A DNA stretch of 64,000 nt. Origin: Phascolarctobacterium_A sp034086985 (lineage in GTDB: Bacteria; Bacillota; Negativicutes; Acidaminococcales; Acidaminococcaceae). The DNA lies in NCBI GenBank assembly GCA_034086985.1, contig JAXDZG010000001.1:1-64000 (forward strand), given 5' to 3'. This document shows positions 1 to 8,152 of the stretch, one piece after another (the first letter of the stretch is position 1; each line of letters starts with the position of its first letter). A program made the position numbers and the translations under genes. A model generated the notes under the pieces. That model was not told where the DNA came from. It did no database searches and worked only from the letters and a program-made list of their open reading frames with translations.

Positions 1-1
1 T

Positions 2-148
2 GTAGAAATGGTAATGCCTGGCGATAACGTAACCATGGAAGTAGAACTGATCACCCCGATCGCTATTGAAAAAGGTCTGCGTTTCGCTATCCGCGAAGGC
101 GGTCGTACCGTTGGCGCTGGCGTTGTTTCCGAGGTTGAAGAGGTTTAA
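2..148 (+). CDS. tuf: Elongation factor Tu, C-terminal end (partial)
   Basis: The window opens inside this gene. The 48 visible residues are the last part of the third beta-barrel domain of EF-Tu, with the typical run PGDNVTMEVELITPIA and the ending RFAIREGGRTVGAGVVSEV. EF-Tu delivers aminoacyl-tRNA to the ribosome as a GTP complex. The stop codon is at 146-148 and is followed by a GC-rich hairpin. Its place just before rpmG-secE-nusG is the usual bacterial order. The start and the GTPase domain lie outside the window. Confidence 0.97.
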   Translation, partial: VEMVMPGDNVTMEVELITPIAIEKGLRFAIREGGRTVGAGVVSEVEEV

Positions 149-185
149 TTCTCTCTAAATTAACCGGAATAAAAGACTTATCAAG

Positions 186-208
186 GGCCGGTCCGTTGTG
201 ACCGGTCC
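186..208 (+). terminator. Hairpin after tuf, possible terminator
   Basis: GGCCGGTC (186-193) pairs with GACCGGTCC (200-208) around a 6-nt loop, with one bulged T. There is no clear T-run behind it, so it may end tuf transcription weakly or act as an mRNA 3' end stabiliser. Confidence 0.45.
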
Positions 209-277
209 TGATTATTATCGGGCCTAGGGAACACCTGCAAAAATGTAAAAAATTTCACATTCTATGCAGGAATTTAG

Positions 278-306
278 TTGACATAAAGTGTTAACTGTGT
301 TACTCT
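278..306 (+). promoter_or_regulatory. Promoter for the rpmG-secE-nusG unit
   Basis: TTGACA at 278-283 and TACTCT at 301-306 are separated by 17 nt. TATATT at 306-311 is an alternative -10 with poorer spacing. Just upstream, CCTGCA (234-239) and TGCAGG (265-270), with AATGT/ACATT inside them, form a palindrome. This could be an operator or a stem at the end of the tuf transcript. Confidence 0.5.
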
Positions 307-363
307 ATATTAGCGACAATTTGTGATTGGTTTATTTTATGTACGTAAGCGAGGTGTAACTAA

Positions 364-513
364 ATGCGTAACCTGATTACTTTGGCTTGCACTGAATGCA
401 AACAAAGAAACTACCAAACCAACAAGAACAAAAAGAACGATCCTGATCGTATCGAGCTCAATAAATACTGCAAGTTCTGCAAAAAGCACACTCTGCACAA
501 AGAAACCAAATAA
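364..513 (+). CDS. rpmG: 50S ribosomal protein L33
   Basis: A 49-residue basic protein of the zinc-ribbon type of bL33, with cysteine pairs CTEC (C9, C12) and CKFC (C36, C39). These pairs would bind one zinc ion. Length and the lysine-rich middle fit the family. A GAGGTG Shine-Dalgarno sequence precedes the ATG. The gene lies between tuf and secE, its usual place. The cysteine-containing form does not need zinc-independent replacement, but nothing here shows zinc regulation. Confidence 0.95.
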   Translation: MRNLITLACTECKQRNYQTNKNKKNDPDRIELNKYCKFCKKHTLHKETK

Positions 514-562
514 TTTTGGCTTTCTATGTTTAATTGGGTAGTAATAGCAAGGATGTGACGAG

Positions 563-781
563 ATGGCCGTTCCGGAAACTACGGAAACAGAGGAAAAGGG
601 ATTTAGTATCTCTGAGTTCCTTCGTGAAACAAAAGTAGAGTTAAAAAAGGTAACCTGGCCTACCAAACAAGAGCTTATTGCTCACACCATTGTGGTTATT
701 ATCGCAGTTTGTTTGTGTGCAGGTTTGATTTGGATTATCGATTCAATTTTCAGCATCCTGTTCCGCATGATTTTGCGATAG
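563..781 (+). CDS. secE: Preprotein translocase subunit SecE
   Basis: A 72-residue single-span membrane protein. The cytosolic N-terminal part contains the conserved SecE motif KVELKKVTWPTKQEL (about residues 24-38), followed by one membrane helix (about 41-66). SecE is the essential clamp of the SecYEG channel. The start at ATG 563 follows GGATGTGACG, a weak ribosome site. It lies directly upstream of nusG, which is the near-universal bacterial arrangement. Confidence 0.96.
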   Translation: MAVPETTETEEKGFSISEFLRETKVELKKVTWPTKQELIAHTIVVIIAVCLCAGLIWIIDSIFSILFRMILR

Positions 782-834
782 GGCAGTAGGACTTAAGTAA
801 GGAGGGTAGGGGAAGCGTTGCTTTCCGCTTGTTG

Positions 835-1377
835 ATGGAAGAAGAAAAGCAAGAAAGACATTGGTATGTCATTCATACCTATTCTGGATATGAGAATAAA
901 GTACGCACTAACCTGGAACGTAAAGTTCAATCCTTGGGCATGGAAAATGAAATTTTCAATGTTATTATTCCCATGGAAAAAGAGGTTGAAAAGAAGGACG
1001 GCAAAACTAGACTGGTTGAGCGCAAGGTATTTCCCGGCTATGTGCTGGTAGAAATGATTGTTAACGACCGCAGCTGGTACGCAGTCCGCAACACTCCGGG
1101 CGTGACAGGCTTTGTTGGATCCGGAACCAAACCCATTCCTCTCACAGATGAAGAAGTGCGTCAAATCATGCACTCCATGGGTATGGAAGAGGAAAGACCC
1201 CATATTGATTTTCAATTACAACAGACAGTTCGCCTCAAGACTGGCCCCTTTGCTGGTCAGCTGGCCAAAATCTCCGATATTAACGAAGAACGCGGCAAGC
1301 TGAAGGTATTGGTAGACATCTTTGGACGCGAAACTCCTGCTGAAGTTGATTTTACACAAGTTGAAGAAGCTGAATAA
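835..1377 (+). CDS. nusG: Transcription termination/antitermination protein NusG
   Basis: About 180 residues. The NGN domain opens with RHWYVIHTYSGYENKV and contains the FPGYVLVEM core. The C-terminal KOW domain begins near the VRLKTGPFAG segment (about residue 125). NusG binds RNA polymerase and links it to Rho or the ribosome. The start is uncertain: TTG 829, TTG 832 and ATG 835 are all in frame. The nearest strong AAGGAGG lies at 799-805, too far from any of them, so I chose the ATG. The next gene rplK follows after 17 nt. Confidence 0.95.
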   Translation: MEEEKQERHWYVIHTYSGYENKVRTNLERKVQSLGMENEIFNVIIPMEKEVEKKDGKTRLVERKVFPGYVLVEMIVNDRSWYAVRNTPGVTGFVGSGTKPIPLTDEEVRQIMHSMGMEEERPHIDFQLQQTVRLKTGPFAGQLAKISDINEERGKLKVLVDIFGRETPAEVDFTQVEEAE

Positions 1378-1394
1378 GAAGGAGGTGTAATTAA

Positions 1395-1820
1395 ATGCCG
1401 AAGAAAGTCGTTAAAATGGTAAAATTACAGGTACCGGCTGCTAAAGCAACCCCGGCTCCTCCTGTAGGTCCTGCACTTGGCCAAGCTGGTGTTAACATCA
1501 TGGCCTTCGTTAAGGAATTTAACGCACGTACTGAAAAGCAAGCTGGCCTCATCATCCCTGTTGAGATCACTGTTTTTGAGGATCGTTCCTTTACTTTCGT
1601 AACCAAAACCCCTCCGGCTGCAGTTCTGCTGAAAAAGGCTGCTGGTCTGGAAAAGGCTTCTGGTGAACCTAACAAGAAGAAAGTTGCTAAGCTGGGTCGT
1701 GACAAAGTTCGCGAAATCGCAGAAAGCAAGATGGCTGACCTCAATGCTGCAAGCGTAGAAGCTGCTATGAGAATGGTAGAAGGTACTGCACGTAGCATGG
1801 GTATTGTAATCGAAGACTGA
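1395..1820 (+). CDS. rplK: 50S ribosomal protein L11
   Basis: 141 residues, the standard uL11 length. The N-terminal domain has the KLQVPAAKATPAPPVGPALG motif that forms the thiostrepton/GTPase-centre site, and the C-terminal domain binds 23S rRNA. The start at ATG 1395 has AAGGAGGTG just upstream. It is the first gene of the L11-L1 pair. Confidence 0.98.
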   Translation: MPKKVVKMVKLQVPAAKATPAPPVGPALGQAGVNIMAFVKEFNARTEKQAGLIIPVEITVFEDRSFTFVTKTPPAAVLLKKAAGLEKASGEPNKKKVAKLGRDKVREIAESKMADLNAASVEAAMRMVEGTARSMGIVIED

Positions 1821-1886
1821 TTGTAAGCAGTTTTCTTAATTCGTGGGAGGCAAAAGCCGTTATTACCACATAGGAGGAATATTTAA

Positions 1887-2579
1887 ATGGGCAAGAAATA
1901 TGCTGACGCTTTGAAATTGATCGAAGCTGACAAATTCTACTCTCCGAAAGAAGCAGTAGAGCTGGTTAAGAAAACCGCTGTAACTAAATTCGACAGCACT
2001 ATCGAAGTTGCTTTCCGTCTGGGCGTTAACCCTAAATACCCTGACCAACAAGTTCGTGGTGCATTGGTTCTGCCGAACGGCACTGGTAAATCCAAGACCG
2101 TTTTAGTTTTTGCTAAAGGCCCCAAGATTGCTGAAGCAGAAGCTGCTGGCGCAGACTATGTTGGCGGCGAAGAGTTCGTTGACAAAATTAAACAAGGCTG
2201 GATGGAATTCGATGTCTGCATCGCAACCCCCGATATGATGGGTCTGGTTGGCCGCCTTGGTAAAATCCTGGGTCCCCGTGGCTTGATGCCTAACCCCAAG
2301 GTTGGTACTGTTACCATGGACGTAGCACGTGCCGTAAAAGAATCTAAAGCTGGTAAAATTCAGTATCGTACTGATAAAGCCGGCAACGTTCAATGCCCGA
2401 TTGGTAAAGCTTCCTTTACTGACGAGCAACTGTTGGAAAACTACATCACTTTGGCTGATACCCTGGTTAAGGTTAAACCCTCCGGTGCTAAAGGCCAATA
2501 CATCAAGGCTGTTACCATGTCCGCAACCATGGGCCCTGGCATCTCCATTGATGTCCTGAAAGCTAACAGCAACAAATAA
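1887..2579 (+). CDS. rplA: 50S ribosomal protein L1
   Basis: 230 residues, a normal uL1 length. It has the typical KFDSTIEVAFRLGVNPK segment near the N-terminus and LGPRGLMPNPKVGTVT in the middle. L1 forms the mobile L1 stalk at the ribosomal E site and in many bacteria represses its own operon. TAGGAGGAA precedes the ATG. It is followed by the L10 leader rather than directly by rplJ. Confidence 0.98.
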   Translation: MGKKYADALKLIEADKFYSPKEAVELVKKTAVTKFDSTIEVAFRLGVNPKYPDQQVRGALVLPNGTGKSKTVLVFAKGPKIAEAEAAGADYVGGEEFVDKIKQGWMEFDVCIATPDMMGLVGRLGKILGPRGLMPNPKVGTVTMDVARAVKESKAGKIQYRTDKAGNVQCPIGKASFTDEQLLENYITLADTLVKVKPSGAKGQYIKAVTMSATMGPGISIDVLKANSNK

Positions 2580-2609
2580 TTGTAGTTTTTATCAATTTTA
2601 CTAAATCAG

Positions 2610-2732
2610 AAGATAATCGGGCCATAGACAGCAGGTGCCTAACCGCGTAAGTTTTAACTACGCCTGCCGAGGCTGGAGCGTGAAGATATATGTAGACCTT
2701 CCGACCTCCGGCTACGGCCGAGAGGTCTTTTT
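2610..2732 (+). promoter_or_regulatory. L10 leader (rplJL autoregulatory RNA) with terminator
   Basis: The stretch between rplA and rplJ has the features of the ribosomal L10 leader: an AGACAGCAGGTGCC segment, a CTGCCGAGG segment and a terminal hairpin. GACCTC (2703-2708) pairs with GAGGTC (2722-2727) before a T-run. In the known mechanism, excess L10-L12 complex binds the leader and lowers rplJ-rplL expression. Assignment rests on motif recognition and position. Confidence 0.85.
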
Positions 2733-2771
2733 GATTTAATAAAAATCATTCAAAAAAGGAGGTGCAATCCA

Positions 2772-3299
2772 ATGGCAGTTATTAGACCTGAAAAAGTTGC
2801 CAAAATCGCTGAGATTAAAGAGCTGCTCTCTAACTCCAAATGCACTATTTTGGTTGACTTCTGTGGTTTGACTGTTGCTCAGGATACCGCTCTGCGTCGC
2901 AAAATGCGTGAAGCTGGCGTTCACTACAATGTAGTAAAGAACACTCTGCTGCGCATTGCTGCACAAGAAGTTGGTATTGAAGGTCTGGAGCCTTCTCTGG
3001 AGAAGAACACCGCTATCGCTGTTGCTCCGGAAGATCCTGTAGCAGTTGCAAAAATCGTTTGCGATTTCGCAAAGGAAAACAAAGAACTGAAAGTTAAAGT
3101 TGGCGTGCTGGACGGCAAGGTTATCGGCGCTGACGAAATCAAAGCTCTGGCTGCTCTGCCGCCGAAGGAAGTTTTGGTTGCAAAACTGCTTGGCAGCATG
3201 AATGCTCCCATTTCTGGCTTTGTCAATGTACTGCAAGGTACCATCCGCAACGTTGTATACGCACTGGATGCTGTACGCAAACAAAAAGAGTCCGCATAA
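2772..3299 (+). CDS. rplJ: 50S ribosomal protein L10
   Basis: 175 residues, typical of uL10. The N-terminal half binds 23S rRNA (segment MREAGVHYNVVKNTLLRIA). The C-terminal helix (ending near NVVYALDAVRKQKESA) carries the L12 dimers of the ribosomal stalk. AAAGGAGGTG lies upstream of ATG 2772. It is co-transcribed with rplL 71 nt downstream and controlled by the leader just upstream. Confidence 0.98.
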   Translation: MAVIRPEKVAKIAEIKELLSNSKCTILVDFCGLTVAQDTALRRKMREAGVHYNVVKNTLLRIAAQEVGIEGLEPSLEKNTAIAVAPEDPVAVAKIVCDFAKENKELKVKVGVLDGKVIGADEIKALAALPPKEVLVAKLLGSMNAPISGFVNVLQGTIRNVVYALDAVRKQKESA

Positions 3300-3370
3300 T
3301 CACTCGCGGCGTGCTGCATAAGGCAGCTTAAATAAAATTTAAAAATTACTTATTACTGGAGGTAACAATA

Positions 3371-3739
3371 ATGAATAAAGATCAAATCATCGAAGCTATT
3401 GAATCTATGACCGTGCTCGAGCTGTCCGAATTGGTAAAGGCTCTGGAAGAAAAATTTGGCGTATCCGCTGCTGCTCCTGTAGCTGTAGCTGCTGCTGCTC
3501 CGGCTGCTGCTGAAGCTGCTGCTGAAAAGACCGAATTCGACGTAATCCTGGCTTCCGCTGGCGCTTCCAAGATCGGCGTTATTAAGGCTGTTCGCGAAGC
3601 TACCGGTCTGGGCCTGAAAGAAGCTAAAGCTCTGGTTGACGGCGCTCCTGCTCCTGTAAAAGAAAAGATCTCCAAGGCTGACGCTGACGCTCTGAAAGCT
3701 AAACTGGAAGAAGCTGGCGCTACCGTAGAAATTAAATAA
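3371..3739 (+). CDS. rplL: 50S ribosomal protein L7/L12
   Basis: 122 residues. The N-terminal dimerisation domain (MNKDQIIEAIESMTVLELSELVK) is followed by a flexible alanine-rich hinge (about residues 35-52). The C-terminal domain, with the GLKEAKALVDGAP helix, recruits translation factors. CTGGAGGTAA precedes the start. A strong terminator follows. Downstream comes a mobile element, not rpoB, although rpoB is the usual next gene in many bacteria. Confidence 0.98.
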   Translation: MNKDQIIEAIESMTVLELSELVKALEEKFGVSAAAPVAVAAAAPAAAEAAAEKTEFDVILASAGASKIGVIKAVREATGLGLKEAKALVDGAPAPVKEKISKADADALKAKLEEAGATVEIK

Positions 3740-3780
3740 TTACCGCCCAACACGGGATATTGATTTAATTTAAAAAATTA

Positions 3781-3820
3781 GCTCTGAAATCATTGATTAG
3801 TGTGGTTTCAGAGCTTTTTT
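3781..3820 (+). terminator. rplL terminator
   Basis: GCTCTGAAA (3781-3789) pairs with TTTCAGAGC (3806-3814), followed by six T. It is a clear intrinsic terminator closing the ribosomal protein unit, just outside the integrated element. Confidence 0.92.
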
Positions 3821-3861
3821 ATGTTTTAAGATAAAAGCACGTGGACTATTTAGAAATGCCG

Positions 3862-3881
3862 TGATACTATTTTGATACTAT
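3862..3881. repeat. Left-end paired repeats, putative integrase arm sites
   Basis: TGATACTAT occurs twice, beginning at 3862 and 3873, an 11-bp spacing of about one helix turn. The second copy overlaps the stop codon of the first integrase. Similar 11-bp-spaced pairs occur at 44306/44317 and 44337/44348. I infer these are arm-type binding sites at the two ends of the element. A shared core site was not found. Confidence 0.5.
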
Positions 3882-5041
3882 ACGTCGGGTTTGTCCCTTG
3901 CCTCATCAAAGGTTAGAGACTCAGAAATTTTATCAATTTTACTCGTGATTTCATCGAATCTGTTGGGATATAAATGGGTATACGTATCCAAGGTCATAGA
4001 AATTTTACTGTGGCCCATGTACTCTCGAATTTGGGTGATATCACAGCCTGCATTTGCGAGCATAGATATGCAACTGTGCCGTAAATCGTGGACACGTATA
4101 TTTTTGAGGCCAATCAGTTTTGCCTCAGAGTGTATGGCTCTTTGTAAGCTGTTGTAACTAATCATTTTGAAGATTCTATCATTGCTGTTGTGTACAGATG
4201 TCTTATTAAGGTAATCCGTTAAGGCGTTTTTAACAACTGCCGGTATACTTATGGTTCGTCTGCTTTTGCGCGTTTTAGGGGGAGAAATGAGATCTTCTCC
4301 CTGAAATCGCTTATAGGTTTTAGATATTTTTATTGTACTGTTTTTGAGGTCGATGTCATTTCGCGTTAGCGCAAGAAGTTCTCCGACCCTTAGACCACAA
4401 AAGAATAGAATTATAAAAGCTACAGATAAGGTGTATTCGTCGGTTTTTCTCTTGATCTGCGCTGAGCGGTTTCGTTTTGTATCTTTTAACGCAATTATAA
4501 AAGAGGTAAATTCATCGATGGTCCAGTAATCAATATGATAGTTTCGTGCTTTGCCTATAGTGCCGCAGGCGGTTACAGGATTAATATGCAATCCATATAC
4601 CTTAACAGCATAGTCGAATATATATTTAAGCAGATTGTTGATATTATAAATATAGGTTGGAGAATACTTGCAAATGGCATCTGAAGAACATAGCTGTTTC
4701 TGCCATTGAGATATCATGAAAGTAGATATTTCATTAATAGGCTTTTTTAGGAAATAGGGCAAGATGTGCTTTTTGATTAGATATTCTTTGTTTGCTATGG
4801 TTGTTTTCTTTAGGTTTTTATTTTTACATTTATTGATATATTCATCTAATAATTTATCGAAGGGGACCGAAGGTGTATTGGAGAGTTTAGCTAAAAAGTT
4901 CACTTCGTACTCTTTAGCTTCTTTTTGTTTTACAAAGCCTCTTTTAAACTCTACTTTTTTGTTTCCTTCCCAGTCTAGATAGTAAAATTTAGTGTAATAC
5001 CTTGTTTGTCCATTCTTTAGTATATACTTATAAGTTGGCAT
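3878..5041 (-). CDS. Tyrosine recombinase/integrase 1
   Basis: 387 residues. It has an N-terminal arm-binding domain (about 1-55), a SAM-like core-binding domain (about 60-165) and a C-terminal catalytic domain. Visible active-site residues are R218 (CGLRVGELL), H318 and R321 (HDLRHS), H344 (GHSKIS) and nucleophile Y354. This enzyme would integrate and excise the element. It sits at the extreme left end next to the rplL terminator, reading toward the end, as in many integrative elements. It is about the size of Tn916-type integrases. Codon and base usage are AT-richer than the ribosomal genes beside it. Confidence 0.93.
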   Translation of the reverse strand: MPTYKYILKNGQTRYYTKFYYLDWEGNKKVEFKRGFVKQKEAKEYEVNFLAKLSNTPSVPFDKLLDEYINKCKNKNLKKTTIANKEYLIKKHILPYFLKKPINEISTFMISQWQKQLCSSDAICKYSPTYIYNINNLLKYIFDYAVKVYGLHINPVTACGTIGKARNYHIDYWTIDEFTSFIIALKDTKRNRSAQIKRKTDEYTLSVAFIILFFCGLRVGELLALTRNDIDLKNSTIKISKTYKRFQGEDLISPPKTRKSRRTISIPAVVKNALTDYLNKTSVHNSNDRIFKMISYNSLQRAIHSEAKLIGLKNIRVHDLRHSCISMLANAGCDITQIREYMGHSKISMTLDTYTHLYPNRFDEITSKIDKISESLTFDEARDKPDV

Positions 5042-5056
5042 TTTTATCCTTTCTAA

Positions 5057-5092
5057 ATAAAAGGACGCCTCTAACAGCTTGTTAAAGGCGCC
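5057..5092 (-). terminator. Terminator of integrase 2
   Basis: On the minus strand GGCGCCTTTAAC (5092-5081) pairs with GTTAGAGGCGTCC, with a T-rich tail at 5062-5057. It lies between the two integrases, so the second one is probably transcribed apart from the first. Confidence 0.7.
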
Positions 5093-5112
5093 TGAATAAG
5101 CATGAATGTATT

Positions 5113-6228
5113 TTACTTATTAAGTTTTAAAAGGTTTTGGTCGATGGTGGCTGCTACATCCGAAAGATCATCATCGTATACATGACCATAGTAGTCCATT
5201 GTTGTTGAAATCTTAGAATGGCCCATGTATTTTTGCATCTTTTTAATGGGAACCTCTGCTTCGCCTAAAAATGCACAGCAACTGTGGCGTAAGTCGTGAA
5301 GTCGTATTCTCTTAAGGTCAGATATTCTGCAGGTGCTGTCGATGGCACGTCTAAGGTTAGATGCATTGATTAAATAGAAAAGTCTATCATTATTTGTGTT
5401 ATACTTAACAACGTCCAGAAGCCCTTGTAAAGCGTCATAGGGTATATTGGAAAGGGTTATAGTACGTCTGCTAGCTTTTGTTTTAAGATCACAAAAATGA
5501 TTATGGTTATACTGCTTAGTAATAGAGAGGGTCTTTTTCTCGCTGTCGAAATCATTAACGGTCAGTCCAAGAAGTTCGCTGATTCGCAATCCAGTATAGA
5601 ACAAAAGTTGAAAAGCAACAGTTAAAATTCTGTCATCTGATTTGCGTTTAATGTTATTTTTTCTATTTAATTCTTTATCGTTTAACAACTTAATAAAAAG
5701 GTTGAAATCATCGATAGTCCAGAATGCGTTGTGGTCAATTACGTGATGCCCTAAAGATCCACATTTACGAGCGGGATTGCTTCCGAGATTGTAAACATTG
5801 TCCGCAAAATCGAAAATATAAAAAAGTTGATGATTAATATTATAAAGGTAGCCTTGAGACAAATCAGGATATTTTTGTTTCATGTATTTTTGCCAAGCTA
5901 TAATTTGCGCTTGGCATATATCCGCAGTCGGAGTGTCTTTGAAAAAGGGCAACAGAAAGTGGGAGATGATGTGTTGTTTATATTGTATAGTACCGAACCG
6001 TTTGTCTTTAAGGATGCAGTTCTCTATATATCTGTTGCACATGGTTCCGAAGGGTACGCTACAATCGTTTCTACGGGTTAAAAGAATTTTTGCTTCGGCT
6101 TCTTTGGCTTCTTGTTTAGTTCTGAATCCACGCTTTACCTTCTGGACGTATTTGTTTCCGTCCTTTTTTATGTATACTCTGAAGCTCCAACGAATGCCGT
6201 TCTTCACAGGGTATTTTTGAACACTCAT
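5113..6228 (-). CDS. Tyrosine recombinase/integrase 2
   Basis: 371 residues with the same architecture as its neighbour: arm-binding N-terminus, SAM-like domain and catalytic domain. R215 (TGLRISELL), H311 and R314 (HDLRHS), H337 (GHSKIS) and Y346/Y347 are visible, so the active site looks intact. It resembles integrase 1 but is clearly divergent, so this is not a recent duplication. An AGGTGAATAA ribosome site precedes the ATG. Fifteen bases upstream ends the small DNA-binding protein, which probably shares its transcript. Two integrases suggest either nested elements or a two-recombinase system. Confidence 0.92.
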   Translation of the reverse strand: MSVQKYPVKNGIRWSFRVYIKKDGNKYVQKVKRGFRTKQEAKEAEAKILLTRRNDCSVPFGTMCNRYIENCILKDKRFGTIQYKQHIISHFLLPFFKDTPTADICQAQIIAWQKYMKQKYPDLSQGYLYNINHQLFYIFDFADNVYNLGSNPARKCGSLGHHVIDHNAFWTIDDFNLFIKLLNDKELNRKNNIKRKSDDRILTVAFQLLFYTGLRISELLGLTVNDFDSEKKTLSITKQYNHNHFCDLKTKASRRTITLSNIPYDALQGLLDVVKYNTNNDRLFYLINASNLRRAIDSTCRISDLKRIRLHDLRHSCCAFLGEAEVPIKKMQKYMGHSKISTTMDYYGHVYDDDLSDVAATIDQNLLKLNK

Positions 6229-6243
6229 TTATTCACCTCCAGA

Positions 6244-6435
6244 TTAGCCACCGAAATTATCGATGAGATATTGCCTGTTAATGCGTCCACAGATGGTAAC
6301 TTTGCCATCGGCCTGCAATTTAGAATTGAGTTCATGTATGACTTTGTACGCGCGGCTACGCTTTACTCCCAGCAGCTCTGCTACTTCTGCAGCATCAATA
6401 AGGATAGGTGTAGCTTTAACTTCTTTTTCTAACAA
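6244..6435 (-). CDS. Excisionase-like small helix-turn-helix protein
   Basis: 63 residues with a MerR/excisionase-type winged helix: PILIDAAEVAELLGVKRSRAYKVIHELN, then a basic RINRQYLIDNFG end. Proteins of this size directly upstream of a tyrosine integrase commonly act as recombination directionality factors or integrase regulators. Function is inferred from fold and position only. AGGTG is the ribosome site. Confidence 0.7.
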   Translation of the reverse strand: MLEKEVKATPILIDAAEVAELLGVKRSRAYKVIHELNSKLQADGKVTICGRINRQYLIDNFGG

Positions 6436-6652
6436 CTTTTTTCACCTCTTATCTTAGAATAATTAGAAAGAAAACAAATTCTCAAAGCATTTTTATCCAT
6501 AAAAATGCTTCTGAAAAAAATTATACAAAGTCAAATGTTAATGAAGCGTTAATAGAAATATGGATAATAACAATTTTACAGAGAAAAACTTGAAAAACAT
6601 GGAGTAAAATGAGCGAACATAAATATGTGTATGGCAGGCAGCATTATAGAGT

Positions 6653-7015
6653 TTAATAATATGATCTCTTGCAGTAGATACCAGCGCGTGGTGATATTCC
6701 GGCTTTTCTGCGGAATTTAAATAATTGCTTCGTAATACTTTCTAAGTTTGGTTTACTGCTTATGGAAATCTTTGCTTGAAAGAAGACTGTGCCTGAAGGA
6801 ATATTTGTAATGAGTAATTTAGGATATGGTATTGGCACGGTATCTAAGATATACTCTCTTATCACATCATTGATTGCGGCTCTAGCTTTAGTCATTATCA
6901 TGCTTATGTCATGTTGTTTATCATATATTGCAACATCCAAATCAGGACAATATGCACACATACCTTGTTTCGTTGATTTGATTATGATTGTATATATTAA
7001 TTCTTTTTGGCGCAT
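6653..7015 (-). CDS. HicB-like protein (orphan)
   Basis: 120 residues. The N-terminal part reads like the HicB partial RNase-H fold: beta strand YTIIIKST, then YCPDLDVAIYDKQHD, a helix with A-x-x-AIND, and a closing VPIPYPK. HicB proteins neutralise HicA toxins and repress the operon. No HicA-sized ORF is visible beside it, and the usual C-terminal DNA-binding helix is not obvious. It starts inside the last codons of the serine recombinase (overlap 6997-7015), so the two are translationally coupled. It may have another role here. Confidence 0.5.
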   Translation of the reverse strand: MRQKELIYTIIIKSTKQGMCAYCPDLDVAIYDKQHDISMIMTKARAAINDVIREYILDTVPIPYPKLLITNIPSGTVFFQAKISISSKPNLESITKQLFKFRRKAGISPRAGIYCKRSYY

Positions 7016-7575
7016 TCTTTTTGCCTCCGTCGATAACGAACTAAGGTTGAGCGGCTAATACCAGTCATTCGCTCAACCTGAGAGTATGGATATTCTTCAA
7101 GTAATGTTATTGCTAACTTTATTTTTTCTTTCCGTATGGGAGGGCGGCCCTCCCGGAAGCCTGCTTTAGTTCTAGCAACTTCCTTGCCAGCCTGAGTGCG
7201 TTCGATAATCATACTGCGCTCCAGTTCGGCTACGGCCAGTAATGTGGTGATAAAGAAGTTGCCCATTGAAGTATTCTCTAATAAGCCAATATTTAGCACG
7301 TGTACTTTAACTTCTTTTTTAAATAGAGCACGAATGAGTTCAATACCTTCCGTAACATTTCTTGCAAGCCTATCGAGTTTTGTAACCATTAGCGTGTCAC
7401 CAGGTTGCAGTGAATCAATTAGTGCTTGAAGTTTTGGCCTGCTTGTTGTCTTGCCTGTAAATTGCTCAGCGGTTATGCTTATGGCACCATTGGCGGTTAA
7501 TGTTGTCGTTTGTTCTTCTAAAGAATTACCATGAAGTTGTTTCTTGCTCGATACTCGAGCGTAACCATAGATCAT
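6997..7575 (-). CDS. Serine recombinase (resolvase/invertase family)
   Basis: 192 residues from ATG 7575, which has AGGAG ten bases upstream; a longer in-frame reading from 7704 lacks such a site. The N-terminal catalytic domain opens with MIYGYARVSS, nucleophile S9, and continues with TGKTTSRPKLQALI and the LDRLARN motif. The C-terminal helix-turn-helix is VERMTGISRSTLVRYRRRQ. The size matches Tn3-type resolvases and invertases. It may resolve dimers of the excised element or invert DNA, but no inverted crossover sites were identified. Confidence 0.92.
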   Translation of the reverse strand: MIYGYARVSSKKQLHGNSLEEQTTTLTANGAISITAEQFTGKTTSRPKLQALIDSLQPGDTLMVTKLDRLARNVTEGIELIRALFKKEVKVHVLNIGLLENTSMGNFFITTLLAVAELERSMIIERTQAGKEVARTKAGFREGRPPIRKEKIKLAITLLEEYPYSQVERMTGISRSTLVRYRRRQKECAKKN

Positions 7576-7669
7576 TTTGTTTATTCTCCTCTTATATGTA
7601 AATCGTTTTGATTGCAAGTTTTGAGCACGCTTAACCCCGCAACATATCGTTGTGAGGCAGGCGTGCTCA

Positions 7670-8110
7670 TTAGTCTTGAGTTTTGACTTTTTCGGTATGC
7701 CCATGCATTAGCTCGTGGCAGGTTTTGTGAACCATTACCAGATTGGACAGGCAAGCTTCCGATTTTTCTGGGTATTTAAAAAAGCAAACTTTACAATTTG
7801 GCACTTTTGCTTGGATACCGTTGTTTTGGGGCGAGTAAATATGGATTAGAGGTTCAGTGAAGGTGCAGTAATTATCGTAACTGGTGTGGTGGACAGCTGC
7901 ACCAACGTATACATTTAGTAGCCTCTTACCGCAGCAGGGGCAGAGTCCATGTTGACGATGAAAAAGAGTGTTGCGTAGAAAGTCGTTCCGTGTAGCTTTC
8001 ATGTTGGACTGAAACCCGTCCAGCTTACCGTTAGCCGTATATATGGCTTTTGCTTCGCTATAGTTAATATTGGGTATAGTTGGCTTTGTGATTCTAAATA
8101 AGTTTGTCAT
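7670..8110 (-). CDS. HNH-type endonuclease-like protein
   Basis: 146 residues from ATG 8110 (AGGAG ten bases upstream). The middle has a zinc knuckle CPCCGKRL, a paired histidine (AAVHHTSYD), a CKVC pair and a final CHELMHGH, which is the spacing of an HNH nuclease core. Similar small HNH proteins ride on mobilisable elements and introns. The substrate is unknown. A long hairpin just upstream of the gene (8153-8198) separates it from the relaxase region. Confidence 0.65.
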   Translation of the reverse strand: MTNLFRITKPTIPNINYSEAKAIYTANGKLDGFQSNMKATRNDFLRNTLFHRQHGLCPCCGKRLLNVYVGAAVHHTSYDNYCTFTEPLIHIYSPQNNGIQAKVPNCKVCFFKYPEKSEACLSNLVMVHKTCHELMHGHTEKVKTQD

Positions 8111-8152
8111 TATTTTTTTGCTCCTTTTTATAAAAAATTGAAATTTATTAAC

